Positions 35,706 to 44,639 of a stretch of DNA of 64,000 bases are shown here, piece by piece; the stretch's first letter is position 1, and every line of letters starts with the position of its first letter. Source of the DNA: CALKHT01 sp964511575 (GTDB lineage Bacteria > Planctomycetota > Phycisphaerae > Phycisphaerales > Phycisphaeraceae). The stretch covers positions 9,758 through 73,757 of the forward strand of contig CAZEFM010000007.1 in the NCBI GenBank assembly GCA_964511575.1. The letters run 5' to 3'. A program made the translations under genes and the position numbers. The notes under the pieces were generated by a model. It saw only the letters and a program-made list of their open reading frames with translations. It was not told the DNA's origin and made no database searches.

Positions 35706-35711
35706 TACAAT
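35706..35711 (+). promoter_or_regulatory. -10 box of waaA (likely leaderless)
   Basis: TACAAT ends eight bases before ATG 35720; no ribosome site lies between. It mirrors the metG box. Confidence 0.5.
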
Positions 35712-35719
35712 CTCGCCTC

Positions 35720-37012
35720 ATGGCTTTCGTGCGTGATGTGCTGTATGTGCTGTTCGCCCTGCTGACGGCTCCGGTGTGGGGCTGGCGGCTGGTGACGACG
35801 GGCAAGTGGCGCACGGACTGGGCGGGACGGTTCGGGCGGTGTGCGGCGCTGTCGGCGGATGGTCGGCCCACACTGCTCATCCATGCGGTGAGCGTTGGCG
35901 AGGTGAAGGCGGTCAAGGGGCTCATCGAGCGGCTGGCGGCGGCGGATGCGGGGCTGCGCATCGTTGTCAGCGTCACCACGGACACGGGGTTCGCCCAGGC
36001 GAAGGCGCTCTACGGGGAGCGGCACGCGGTGGTGCGCTACCCCCTGGACTTTTCCTGGTCGGTGCGGCGGTTTCTCGGTGCGGTGCGGCCGGCGGCGGTG
36101 GCGCTGACGGAACTGGAGGTTTGGCCGAACTTCGTTGCGGCGTGCCATCGGCGGGGCGTGCCGGTGGCGATCGTGAACGGCCGACTCAGCGAGCGCGGCT
36201 TCAAGCGGTACAAGATCGTCAAGCCGCTGCTGCGGTCGACGTTCGACAAGCTGGCGGCGGCGTGTGTGCAGACGCCCGCCTATGCGGAGCGGTTCATCGC
36301 GATGGGGGTGGACGCCCGGCGGGTTCATGTGTGCGACACGATGAAGTGGGACAACGCCCGGGTGCTTTCCGCCGATGCGGTGCGCGAGTTTCCGGGGGCG
36401 GCGGCGCTGGCGACGGCGATGGGGATCGACCGCGGGCGGCCTCTCATTGTCGCGGGGTCGACCGCGCCGGGGGAGGATGAACTGCTGATTCGAACCTGCC
36501 CGCCCGAGGCACAGTTGATGATCGTGCCGCGCAAGCCCGAATGGTTCGACGGCACGGCAAAGGTGGCCGAGGCGCACGGCGGGGTGGTACGACGAAGCGA
36601 ATATCCCGACGGCGCGACCCGCCGGGTTGATGGACAGCGGCTGTTTCTGCTGGACACGATGGGCGAACTCGCGAAGGCGTATGCGCTGGCGGATGTTGTG
36701 GTGGTGGGGCGGAGCTTTCTGGGGTTGTATGGCTCGGACGTGATGGAGCCGATCGCGCTGGGCAAGCCGACGATCATCGGGCCGCACCACAGTGATTTCG
36801 CCGACACGGTGGCGGCGATGCAGGCGGCGGGGGGCATTGTGGTGACGGATCAGCCGGGGCAGGTGGTGGCGGAGCTGCTGGCGGACCGGGACCGCGCCGC
36901 CCGACTGGCCGAGGCCGGCCAACACGTTATCCTTTCCCGCCAAGGCGCCACCGAACGCCACGCGGTGCTGCTGATGGACCTCTTGAGGAAAACGCACGAA
37001 CGATCCGAATGA
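35720..37012 (+). CDS. waaA: 3-deoxy-D-manno-octulosonic acid (Kdo) transferase
   Basis: 430 residues, a GT30-type GT-B enzyme. An N-terminal membrane anchor (DVLYVLFALLTAPVWGWRL) is followed by GRFG, WIHAVSVGE-like LLIHAVSVGEVKAVKGLI, SVTTDTGFAQAK, and a C-terminal domain with GSTAPGEDELL, VVVGRSFLGLYGSDVMEPIALGKPTIIGPHHSDF. It transfers Kdo to lipid A precursor at the inner membrane, implying LPS. The start is ATG 35720. The stop codon overlaps a possible upstream start of the next frame, but proB more likely begins at 37069. Confidence 0.93.
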   Translation: MAFVRDVLYVLFALLTAPVWGWRLVTTGKWRTDWAGRFGRCAALSADGRPTLLIHAVSVGEVKAVKGLIERLAAADAGLRIVVSVTTDTGFAQAKALYGERHAVVRYPLDFSWSVRRFLGAVRPAAVALTELEVWPNFVAACHRRGVPVAIVNGRLSERGFKRYKIVKPLLRSTFDKLAAACVQTPAYAERFIAMGVDARRVHVCDTMKWDNARVLSADAVREFPGAAALATAMGIDRGRPLIVAGSTAPGEDELLIRTCPPEAQLMIVPRKPEWFDGTAKVAEAHGGVVRRSEYPDGATRRVDGQRLFLLDTMGELAKAYALADVVVVGRSFLGLYGSDVMEPIALGKPTIIGPHHSDFADTVAAMQAAGGIVVTDQPGQVVAELLADRDRAARLAEAGQHVILSRQGATERHAVLLMDLLRKTHERSE

Positions 37013-37068
37013 CGAGATGGCGTGAGCCGTCATTCATCCTTCGACCCTGTTACCGCTGCACCGCACCC

Positions 37069-38220
37069 ATGCCTTCCACCGCCTTGCGACAATCTCTATT
37101 GCCCACCGCCCGCCGCGTGGTGGTGAAGCTGGGCACAGCCGTGCTCAGCGAGGGTAACGGCAAGCTCGATGTGGCGTTCATTCGCAACATGGCGAGCCAG
37201 ATCGCGGCGCTGCGCAAGCGCGGCGTGGAGGTCACGGTGGTTTCCAGCGGCGCGGTGGGCGCGGGGTGTGCCGAACTGGGATTGAAAAAGCGGCCGACGG
37301 ACGTGTCGGTGCTGCAGGCGGTGGCGGCGGTGGGGCAACGCCGACTGATGATGCACATGCACGAGGCGTTCGCTCCGCACAAGCTGGAAGTGGGGCAGGT
37401 GCTGCTCACGCGCAGCGACTTCGACGACCGCGTGCGCTACCTCAACATCCGCAACTGCGTGGCCCGGCTGCACGAGCTGTCGTGCATTCCCGTGATCAAC
37501 GAGAACGACACCGTTGCTGTGGATGAGCTGCGCTTTGGCGACAACGACACGCTGGCGGCGCTGATGGCCAACGCGCTGCGGGCGGAGGCGCTCGTGCTGC
37601 TGACCGTGGTGGACGGCATGCTGGATGACAAAGGCGCGGTGATCGATCTGGTGCAGAACCATGGGGACGCGGCTGCGTACATCCGGCGTGAGAAGACGGC
37701 GATGGGCAGCGGCGGGATCACCACGAAGCTGGAAGCGGCACGGCTGGTAACCGAAGCGGGGGAGATCGCGGTGATCGCCAACGGCCGCACGCCCGATGTG
37801 CTGACGCGGCTTTTTGCGGGCGAGCCGGGGATCGGCACGGTGTTTGTCCCGGGCCAGCGCAAGCTCGCCAGTCGGGAGCGGTGGATCGCCCTGACCGCCC
37901 GCCCCGCGGGAACCATTGTTATTGATGATGGGGCGGTGACGGCGCTGGTCAAACGTCACAAGAGCCTGCTTGCCACCGGGGTGACGCAGACGACGGGGTT
38001 GTTCTCGCGCGGTGAGATCGTGATGGTTCGCGATATGCACGGCCGGGAGGTTGCTCGGGGGCTGTGCAACTATTCCAGCGAGGAGCTGCGCCTCATCGCG
38101 GGCAAGCGCTCCAATCAGTTCGAGAAGCTGCTCGGCCGCACCGCCTATGCGGAGGTGATCCACCGCGACAACCTGGTGGTGGTGCAGGCTCGGGTGAGCG
38201 GGGGATCAACGGTGCATTGA
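37069..38220 (+). CDS. proB: Glutamate 5-kinase with PUA domain
   Basis: 383 residues. VVVKLGTAVLSEG, SSGAVGAGCAELGL, INENDTVAVDELRFGDNDTLAALMA and MGSGGITTKLEAARLVTEAG are kinase motifs of the amino-acid-kinase fold. The C-terminal 100 residues (GTIVIDDGAVTALVKRHKSLLATGVTQ onward) are the PUA domain. It catalyses the first step of proline synthesis. ATG 37069 fits the family; ATG 37009 would overlap waaA by four bases but adds an atypical 20-residue leader. It is probably in one operon with waaA. Confidence 0.95.
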   Translation: MPSTALRQSLLPTARRVVVKLGTAVLSEGNGKLDVAFIRNMASQIAALRKRGVEVTVVSSGAVGAGCAELGLKKRPTDVSVLQAVAAVGQRRLMMHMHEAFAPHKLEVGQVLLTRSDFDDRVRYLNIRNCVARLHELSCIPVINENDTVAVDELRFGDNDTLAALMANALRAEALVLLTVVDGMLDDKGAVIDLVQNHGDAAAYIRREKTAMGSGGITTKLEAARLVTEAGEIAVIANGRTPDVLTRLFAGEPGIGTVFVPGQRKLASRERWIALTARPAGTIVIDDGAVTALVKRHKSLLATGVTQTTGLFSRGEIVMVRDMHGREVARGLCNYSSEELRLIAGKRSNQFEKLLGRTAYAEVIHRDNLVVVQARVSGGSTVH

Positions 38221-38362
38221 GTCGCAGGTGAAGGTCGGTGAACGCCGATCGTGCGGTGGGACTGCGCGCGGTGAGTGCGGGTGGGTGGTCGGTGCGCGCA
38301 TTGTAAATTGGCACGGTGTGGTGCCGTGTTGATCGGTTGCTCCCTGAGGTCACGCATTGGGG

Positions 38363-38656
38363 TTAATCGAAGAGATCGCCCGAGTAGTTGTGCGTGATCT
38401 CTTCGCCCGGCTGAATGGTGCGCAGGGCGACGAGGGTGGCATCGTCGAAGTAGGCGGCGTTGGGGTTGTCCGAGTGGTTGACGAAGCGGTACTTGTTGGT
38501 GACCTGCACGCCAAGCTCGTGCGTCAGCCACAGGACGTATGCGCCGTTCTTGCGGGTGATGCGGCCTTCGAGCTGACCGATGACGGTGCCCTTGCGAATG
38601 CGTTGGGTCGCAAACAGGCCGCGACCATGAATGGGACTCTTTTTGACACGAACCAT
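38363..38656 (-). CDS. Minimal SET-domain protein
   Basis: 97 residues, only a SET core. SPIHGRGLFATQRIRKGTVIGQLEG is the N-terminal SET half, NHSDNPNAAYFDD is the NHS/C motif of the pseudoknot and EEITHNYSGD carries the catalytic-type Tyr. It has no pre- or post-SET Cys cluster. Bacterial SET proteins of this size can be protein-lysine methyltransferases, but the target is unknown. Start ATG 38656; the longer open frame to 38794 runs through the promoter and a hairpin. It is convergent with proB. Confidence 0.85.
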   Translation of the reverse strand: MVRVKKSPIHGRGLFATQRIRKGTVIGQLEGRITRKNGAYVLWLTHELGVQVTNKYRFVNHSDNPNAAYFDDATLVALRTIQPGEEITHNYSGDLFD

Positions 38657-38663
38657 GGTGCGG

Positions 38664-38691
38664 ATTTTAGCGGCGGCCGTTCGCCGGGCAA
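38664..38691 (-). promoter_or_regulatory. promoter of the SET gene (leaderless)
   Basis: -35 TTGCCC (38686-38691), a 16-base spacer and -10 TAAAAT (38664-38669), all on the minus strand. The ATG begins only seven bases after the -10, so transcription would start at or beside the start codon. Confidence 0.6.
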
Positions 38692-38756
38692 GGGCCTGAA
38701 GCGAGTTCGTGACAAATGTGTATTGTTGAATGTCGAACGATGACGTTTCAGAACGA

Positions 38757-38815
38757 ACGAAGCTCGAAGATGAAAGGACGCAGTGCCTTTCCAACTTCGA
38801 GCTTCGTCATTTTTT
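38757..38815 (+). terminator. long hairpin with T run
   Basis: ACGAAGCTCGAAG and CTTCGAGCTTCGT form a perfect 13-bp stem with an inner AAAGG/CCTTT helix, followed on the plus strand by CATTTTTT. On the minus strand it lies about 40 bases past the stop of the prepilin-like gene (38847), so it may end transcription from both sides. A plus-strand transcript here would be antisense read-through from proB. Confidence 0.65.
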
Positions 38816-38846
38816 GTGTTACTCGAATACCGTGATGCGAACTTGA

Positions 38847-39695
38847 TTACCGCACATCGGGATTGCCCCGACCGTTCCAGTATCCGTTGTCCTTGATGCC
38901 ATCGTCGTTGAAGTCGTCAATCTCCATCATGGTCATGCCTGCGGCGTGTCCATCGGCGAAGACGAACGCGGCATGTCCGCCGTTGCGTTCGGCCGGGAAG
39001 GAGCGGTAGAGGTACGTCTCGGCATCGCCGTTGGGTTCGTCGCTGCCACCGGCGTAATACGCACCGGTGCCTGCGCCGTTGCCCTTGGAGCCGAGCGTAA
39101 CCGAACCGAGCGGCGGATCGAGTGCGTAGACGGCTTCACCACCCGTGCCCGGCAGGGCGGAGGCGCTGCCCTTGCGCGATCCGGCGGTGTCGCCGATCAT
39201 CACCGTGTTGCTCGGAGCAAGCACATCGGCTTCATGCAACGCGCGGAAGACAGGCTGCGGACGGCTGTTGCCCAGGTACTGGTAGTTGTAACCGTAGCCA
39301 CCGAAGGTGACGGGATTGTTGGAGTAGTAGGTGTGCGCGAACACCTTGCTGAACCGGTCGAGCTCATCTTCCGTGAGGTTGGGGCTGAGGAAGACCGCGG
39401 TGTTGTTGATGTAGGGGAAGATGTGGTCGGGCCAACGCGTGCGCGGATCGGCGTACTCGGAGTGGCCCGGGCTGCTCGACGAGGAGTGAACGGGGTATCG
39501 GCCGTTCTGATCCACGAGATACGCGTTCATGGCGATGCCCTGCTGGCGCAGGTTGCTCAGGCTCTTGCTGCCCATCGCGGCGGTCTTGGCGCGGCTCAGG
39601 GCCGGCAGCAGCAGCGCGATGAGCAGGGCGATGATGCTGATCACCACGAGTAGTTCGATCAGGGTAAACCCGCGGAAGTTCAGGGGGCGTTTCAC
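38847..39695 (-). CDS. Prepilin-like secreted protein (H-X9-DG related)
   Basis: 282 residues. The leader is VKRPLNFRGFTLIELLVVISIIALLIALLLPAL, a classical prepilin peptidase site after RG. The globular part ends with GGHAAFVFADGHA and DDFNDDGIKDNG, the latter a calcium-type loop. The GTG start at 39695 is set by GGAGC six bases upstream; the open frame to 40133 is shadow. It is probably exported by a type II/IV pilus-like system. It is downstream of, and in the same direction as, shc but separated by a hairpin, so it is probably its own unit. Confidence 0.88.
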   Translation of the reverse strand: MKRPLNFRGFTLIELLVVISIIALLIALLLPALSRAKTAAMGSKSLSNLRQQGIAMNAYLVDQNGRYPVHSSSSSPGHSEYADPRTRWPDHIFPYINNTAVFLSPNLTEDELDRFSKVFAHTYYSNNPVTFGGYGYNYQYLGNSRPQPVFRALHEADVLAPSNTVMIGDTAGSRKGSASALPGTGGEAVYALDPPLGSVTLGSKGNGAGTGAYYAGGSDEPNGDAETYLYRSFPAERNGGHAAFVFADGHAAGMTMMEIDDFNDDGIKDNGYWNGRGNPDVR

Positions 39696-39831
39696 GGCTT
39701 GCTCCAATTGAAAATCAGTCTCAATTGCGGAAGATGATACCGACTCCCGGGTAGGACGCAAGGGCGAGCAAGAGGAATAGGTGAAATTTCTCTGCCGAGA
39801 GGAGGGATGAGCGGCCAAGGCGGAAGGAGAA

Positions 39832-39885
39832 GGGGCCAAGAGACGAAAGGCGCGGGCGTGTCGCGGCCTTTGGTCCCTCAGCCCC
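39832..39885 (-). terminator. inverted repeat downstream of shc
   Basis: GGGGCCAAGAGACGAAAGGC and GCCTTTGGTCCCTCAGCCCC pair over most of their length (AAAGGC/GCCTTT and GGGGC/GCCCC perfectly) around a 14-base loop, 25 bases past the shc stop. On the minus strand it is followed by a C/T-rich stretch, not a pure T run. Confidence 0.5.
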
Positions 39886-39909
39886 TGTTTCTCGTGCGTA
39901 TGCTCGGTG

Positions 39910-41928
39910 TTACTTCTTCTTGTCGCCGATCTGCGCCTGAGCAGCACCGAGGGCTTTGAGCCATCGGCCGAGACACATGATGGGGAAGTAGAGCCGGTAC
40001 AGGTGGTAGCGCAGGTAGAAGACGCGCGGGAAGCCGGTGCCGGTGAACCAGGGCTCATCCCATGTGCCGGATTCGAGTTGCGTCTTGACCAGCCACTTGA
40101 TGCCGCGCTGAACATCGGGGTCGGTCGGGCCATACACCGCCATCATCGCCATGGTGCCCCATGCGGTCTGGCTGGCGGTGGAAGGACCGGTGCCCATGAG
40201 GCTGCGGTCTTCGTAGGTGTCGCACGATTCGCCGAACGAGCCATCGTCCTTCTGCACGCTCTTGAGCCAGCGTCCGGCCTTTTGCACCCAGGCAACGTTC
40301 ATGTCCTGTCCGACTGTCTTGAGGCCGCACAACACCTGCCACGTGCCGTAGATGTAGTTGACGCCCCAACGTCCGAACCAGCAGCCTTCGGGTTCCTGCT
40401 TGCTGATGATGAAGCGAATGGCGCGCTGCACCGCCGGATGGTCGGGCAGGAATCCGTGATGGCCGAGGCATTCGAGGGTGCGACCCGCGATGTCGGGGCA
40501 GGAGGGGTCCTGAATGGCGTTGTGGTCGGCAAACGGCACGTGCTCGAGCAGCGGCCGTTCCTTGGTGCGGTCGAACGCGGCCCAGCCACCGTCGTCGTTC
40601 TGCATGGCCAGGACCCATTCCACGCCGCGCTTGGCCGCCGCGATCGCCTCGGGCCCACCGATGCGCTTAAGCGCCATGGCGACCATGGCGGTGTCGTCAA
40701 CGTCGGGGTAGTAGCCGTTGTTGAACTCGAAGTACCAGCCGCTGGGTTCGACGGGGCGATGCACGTTGGCGATCCAGTCCCCCGCGTGACGGCACTCCTT
40801 GCTTACCAGCCACTCGGCGCACTTCTTCGTGTGAGCTTCGCCTTCATCCAGGCCCGCTTCCGTCAGCGCATAGGCTGCGATGCCCGTGTCCCAGATGGGG
40901 CTGAAGCACGGCTGAATGCGGATGTGATCGTTTTCCTCATCGACGATCATCAGATCGTCCAGATGCTTGGCGGCTTCGACCAGCAGCGGGTGGTCTTCCT
41001 TGTAGCCGAGGCATCGCAGGGCGATGAGGATGTAGACCATGGGCGGGAAGATCGCGCCCAGGCCATCGGAGCGCTCGGTGCGTTCGATGATCCAATCCTC
41101 GATGGTCTGCAGAGCCCGACGACGCAGCGGGGTCATGCCCGCCCGGTCGACGAGTTTGAGCACCTTGTCGAGCGAGATGAAGATCTTGGACCAGGTGCGG
41201 TGGGCGTCGCCGTTGGGCATGAGCCGGTGGCGGGCACGCTGGTCGACGTAGAGTTCATCGATGCCCAGTTCAGGCGGAAGCCGTCGCACGGGGCGGTGGC
41301 TGGTGACGATCGACAAGGGCGTGATCATGGTGCGCGTCCAGGCGCTGACCTTGTCGAGGTTGAAGTAGAACCATTTGGGCAGGAAGACGATCTCGGGGGG
41401 AATGGAGGGAACCGCGTCGTAGCGGATCTGCCCCAGCGCGGCGAGGTAGAACTTGGTGAAGCTGTTGCACCGTTCGGCCCCGCCGAGTTCGCGGATGAGT
41501 TCGCGCGTGCGGGCCATGTGCGGCGCGTTGATATCATCGCCCATCAGCTTGAGGGCGAAGTAGCCTTTCACCGTGGCGCTGATGTCGGGCTTGGCGCCGG
41601 GGTACTGCACCCACGCGCCATTGGGCTGCTGCAAATGACGCAGGTAGTTGGCGATGCGCGGCAGGCGCGGATCGTTCTCCTGGCTGATGATCCACTTGAG
41701 CAGGATGTATTCGCTCTCGAGGATTGAGTCGCCCTCGAGTTCGGCACACCAGTAGCCGTCGGGATTCTGCTGATCGAGCAGGTTGTTGACCGCGGCGGTC
41801 AACGATTGACGCACACTCTGAATGAAACCGGCGGGCACATCGACCGTGGTCGACGGCGACAACGTCCCCACGGGACCGACGCGTTTGGCGGGTTGCTGCG
41901 CGAGATCGGTTAAACCTGAATTGCTCAT
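39910..41928 (-). CDS. shc: Squalene-hopene cyclase
   Basis: 672 residues, the usual length. The protonating motif DVDDTA is at 409-414. Multiple QW repeats are visible (QNPDGYW, QQPNGAW, QNDDGGW, QEPEGCWFGRWGVNYIYGTW, QKDDGSFGES, LESGTWDEPWFTGTGFP). It cyclises squalene to hopene at the inner membrane for hopanoids. Start ATG 41928 has GGGGTGGA upstream. A promoter at 42035-42063 gives a leader of about 100 bases with two small hairpins. No other hopanoid gene is adjacent. Confidence 0.96.
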   Translation of the reverse strand: MSNSGLTDLAQQPAKRVGPVGTLSPSTTVDVPAGFIQSVRQSLTAAVNNLLDQQNPDGYWCAELEGDSILESEYILLKWIISQENDPRLPRIANYLRHLQQPNGAWVQYPGAKPDISATVKGYFALKLMGDDINAPHMARTRELIRELGGAERCNSFTKFYLAALGQIRYDAVPSIPPEIVFLPKWFYFNLDKVSAWTRTMITPLSIVTSHRPVRRLPPELGIDELYVDQRARHRLMPNGDAHRTWSKIFISLDKVLKLVDRAGMTPLRRRALQTIEDWIIERTERSDGLGAIFPPMVYILIALRCLGYKEDHPLLVEAAKHLDDLMIVDEENDHIRIQPCFSPIWDTGIAAYALTEAGLDEGEAHTKKCAEWLVSKECRHAGDWIANVHRPVEPSGWYFEFNNGYYPDVDDTAMVAMALKRIGGPEAIAAAKRGVEWVLAMQNDDGGWAAFDRTKERPLLEHVPFADHNAIQDPSCPDIAGRTLECLGHHGFLPDHPAVQRAIRFIISKQEPEGCWFGRWGVNYIYGTWQVLCGLKTVGQDMNVAWVQKAGRWLKSVQKDDGSFGESCDTYEDRSLMGTGPSTASQTAWGTMAMMAVYGPTDPDVQRGIKWLVKTQLESGTWDEPWFTGTGFPRVFYLRYHLYRLYFPIMCLGRWLKALGAAQAQIGDKKK

Positions 41929-42034
41929 CCGTTTCCACCCCCATCACGAACCGCCGGGTCCCACGCCGACGAGGTTCGCTGGGTAACTGACGCTGCCGGA
42001 TTTGCCGGCACTACCTGTCTTTCCTTAAGTTCCA

Positions 42035-42063
42035 AGACTAGCACAACGTGTGAGGGCATTCAA
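42035..42063 (-). promoter_or_regulatory. promoter of shc
   Basis: -35 TTGAAT (42058-42063), a 17-base spacer and -10 TAGTCT (42035-42040), read on the minus strand. The -10 is weak. Confidence 0.45.
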
Positions 42064-42237
42064 CATAAATGCGATAAGGAGCGCATTGTCGTTGTGCCGC
42101 GTCCTGTCCGCGCCGTCTGAGCGGGTGTGCCGCCCGGATCAACGTTGTGGCAGCCCGTCGCCGAAGTGATGGCGATGTGGTGAACCGGAAGATTTGGGTA
42201 CCGCCTCCGCACGTGAGCGGTCCACATGGGGGGATGT

Positions 42238-42265
42238 TTGATTCATGGGTAAGATTGTCTACTAT
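42238..42265 (+). promoter_or_regulatory. promoter of the bc-complex operon
   Basis: -35 TTGATT (42238-42243), a 16-base spacer and -10 TACTAT (42260-42265), 40 bases before GTG 42306. Confidence 0.5.
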
Positions 42266-42305
42266 ACCGCGCGGGGAAACACTCGATTAGGTCAGGCCTC
42301 CTTAG

Positions 42306-43436
42306 GTGAATCGCACAACCGATCCAACTGACACGCAGGCGCCGGGCGCGAAACGTCCGGCTGTCGATGCGCCTCCGATGCCTCCCCTGAAGCCCGCCGG
42401 TTCCACACCGGTGTCCGGCCCATCGGCGAATCCCGCGGTCACGACGATTGAAGCGCCGCCGTCCTTCGGCCGGCAGATGGCGCAGTTGGTGATCATTCCA
42501 GCGGTTATCGTGCTGGTGTCGATCGGCGTGGTGGCGCTGCTGGGGATGCTGGTGCGGTCGCCAGATTCGATCGATCACCTGCTCGTGCGTCTGCAGCAGC
42601 CGATCGGCATGGGTCGCACGGCCATGGGCCTGCAGGACCCGCGGTACCTGGACCGCTGCCGGGCGGCGCAGGATCTGGCGACGCGCATTCCGCACCTGAC
42701 CGATGCGCTTGAGCGGGCGAAGGTGAACGAAGTGCTCATCGCCACGCTGGCGCAAATCAATGATCCGCAGCAGGATGTGGAGCTACAGACCTATTTGCTG
42801 CTGGCGATCGGGCTGCTCGGTGAAGACGGCGGGCTGGATGTGATTCTCGATCGTCTGGCAACGGGCGAAGGGAAGCTGGTGGAGGCGGCGGTGGGGGGCG
42901 TGCTTGCCTGGCCCGATGTGGAGGCGGCAAGGCGGGCAACGCCGGACCTGGTGCGCGTGCTGAACAATAAGGATGCGCTGGTGCGGGCGGAAGCGGCGGC
43001 GGCGCTGGGGAAACTGGCGGAGCCGGATGACGCGGCGGCGATTGCCGCGCTGGCCCAGGCGATGGAGGTGGTGGGCAGCGAGGGGCGCGATGTGGCGTGG
43101 AACGCGGGGGTGGCGCTCGCGAAGCTGGGCGATCGACGGGGGATTGCGATGGTGACGGGGTTGCTACTGAACCGTGAAGCGTTGGCGCAGTTGCCCGCCG
43201 GTGAGACGGGCGCTGAGGCGGCGCAGTTGATGCCGCCGAGCCTTCAGGATCGGGTGATGGTGCACACGCTGGCGAACGTGATGAGCAGCGATGGCACGAC
43301 GCACACGGTGCATATGAAGGATTCGGCGATTTGGGATAAGATCGGCGAACTGGCCGAGAAAGACCCCAGCCGTGAGGTTCGCCGCGCCGCGCAGGCGTTG
43401 CTGGACCGACGCGGGAAAGTCGATCTGTTAGAGTAG
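42306..43436 (+). CDS. Membrane-anchored HEAT-repeat protein of the bc-complex operon
   Basis: 376 residues. A Pro-rich N terminus (to about 50) precedes one membrane helix (LVIIPAVIVLVSIGVVALLGMLV, about 61-83). The rest is alpha-helical HEAT/PBS-lyase-like repeats (LIATLAQINDPQQDVELQTYLLLAIGLLG, LVRVLNNKDALVRAEAAAALGKLAEPDD). There is no enzymatic motif. The start is GTG 42306. It is six bases ahead of the ferredoxin-Rieske gene, so it probably serves as an assembly or docking factor for that complex (inference). Confidence 0.8.
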   Translation: MNRTTDPTDTQAPGAKRPAVDAPPMPPLKPAGSTPVSGPSANPAVTTIEAPPSFGRQMAQLVIIPAVIVLVSIGVVALLGMLVRSPDSIDHLLVRLQQPIGMGRTAMGLQDPRYLDRCRAAQDLATRIPHLTDALERAKVNEVLIATLAQINDPQQDVELQTYLLLAIGLLGEDGGLDVILDRLATGEGKLVEAAVGGVLAWPDVEAARRATPDLVRVLNNKDALVRAEAAAALGKLAEPDDAAAIAALAQAMEVVGSEGRDVAWNAGVALAKLGDRRGIAMVTGLLLNREALAQLPAGETGAEAAQLMPPSLQDRVMVHTLANVMSSDGTTHTVHMKDSAIWDKIGELAEKDPSREVRRAAQALLDRRGKVDLLE

Positions 43437-43442
43437 CAACAC

Positions 43443-44513
43443 ATGGCTGAAACCCATCAGGAAGTCGTGAAGGTGTGGATCGCCCCGGGCTGCATCGTTT
43501 GCGATGCATGCGAGAGCGATTGCCCGGAAGTCTTTGACGTACAGGAAGAAACGTGCGTCATCCGCCCCGAGGCGTTGAAGGCGGAGTTTACCCGACCGCT
43601 GACGCCGTCGATCATCACGGCGTCGGAGGGTTGCCCGGTCGACGTCATCAAGTACGAGACGATCGAAGTGGAGGGCCCCGAGCCCTGGGCCGGCCAGGAA
43701 GCCGAGGCGGCGGCGGCAGCGCCTGCGGCGGGCGGTGGCGGCGGGGCGGCGAAGAAGGCGGGGCCCGTCATCCCCGAAGGCCCGCCCGATCCGAAGTGGG
43801 CGGGGCTGTTGCGGACAGCCCACACCAGCGGCAGCCGCTCCGGCGGTGGTCCGGGTGTGCAGACGCGTCCGGCGGCGAAGGTGTCGGCAGAGATCATCGC
43901 CACCGCATTGCCCGAGGATGCGCCGCCTGACGCCAAGGTGGCCGCGATCGTGGGCACGGGTTATGCCCGTCCCAAGGGCACAGTCGCGCAGCGGATTCGC
44001 GAGCGGTCGGGCATCTCCCGACGCGAGGCAACCGGCGTCGCGGCGGGCACGGCTGCGCTCCTGGCGATCGGCTGGGGCGCGATGCTGGGCACCGCAGCCA
44101 CCGTGGGCGGTGCGTTGCAGTCGTTCCTCGTGCCCAAGCTCACCAAGGAACCGCCTTCAACGTTCAAGGCCGGCAAGATCAGCGACTATCCCGACGACGG
44201 CGTCTACGAACAGTACAAGGGCTCGCAGCAGGTGTGGATCGTGCGGCAGAAGGGCAGGCTCTTCGCCCTGTCGACGATCTGCACGCACCTGGGCTGCATC
44301 CCCAACTGGATGGCGGCGGATGCGAAGTTCAAGTGCCCGTGCCACGGCTCGGGTTTCTATATGGATGGCGTCAACTTCGAAGGCCCGGCGCCGCGACCGC
44401 TGGAGCGGTTCGCCATCGGGCTCGACGGCGACACGATCGTCGTGGACAAGGGCAAGAAATTCCGTGCGGAGCTGAGTCAGTGGGGCCTGCCCGGCTCGGA
44501 ACTGATCGTGTGA
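43443..44513 (+). CDS. Ferredoxin-Rieske fusion protein of a cytochrome bc-type complex
   Basis: 356 residues. Residues 1-75 are a ferredoxin domain: C17, C20, C23 and C27-P in CIVCDACESDCPEVF, with the distal C64-P (ASEGCPVDVI), as in single-cluster 4Fe-4S ferredoxins. A Pro/Ala/Gly-rich linker (about 80-185) precedes SRREATG and a membrane helix (197-222, Tat-like). The C-terminal Rieske domain has C280-T-H282-L-G-C285 and C298-P-C-H301. A typical Rieske subunit has no ferredoxin domain; here soluble and membrane FeS centres would be covalently linked. It would pass electrons between quinol and a carrier, with cytochrome b encoded next. The linker topology decides whether the ferredoxin stays cytoplasmic. 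Confidence 0.9.
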   Translation: MAETHQEVVKVWIAPGCIVCDACESDCPEVFDVQEETCVIRPEALKAEFTRPLTPSIITASEGCPVDVIKYETIEVEGPEPWAGQEAEAAAAAPAAGGGGGAAKKAGPVIPEGPPDPKWAGLLRTAHTSGSRSGGGPGVQTRPAAKVSAEIIATALPEDAPPDAKVAAIVGTGYARPKGTVAQRIRERSGISRREATGVAAGTAALLAIGWGAMLGTAATVGGALQSFLVPKLTKEPPSTFKAGKISDYPDDGVYEQYKGSQQVWIVRQKGRLFALSTICTHLGCIPNWMAADAKFKCPCHGSGFYMDGVNFEGPAPRPLERFAIGLDGDTIVVDKGKKFRAELSQWGLPGSELIV

Positions 44514-44639
44514 TCGCCGCGACGAAGTTGCTGTGATGCGGCTCGAAAAGTGCTGGCGGCGTCAGTTGCGGACGCTCCGGCATTCGCTACGATCTACCCG
44601 CAATCGTCTGACACGACGGCAACTGCCGCCAATCTTCGG

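Larger units (their letters stand above)
41929..42305. other. divergent regulatory region between shc and the HEAT-protein gene
   Basis: No gene. It holds the two outward promoters (42035-42063 minus, 42238-42265 plus). On the minus strand the shc leader contains TGCCGG-CAAAT-CCGGCA and, further down, CGAACC...GGTTCG, which could fold. I could not match it to a known riboswitch. Confidence 0.5.
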
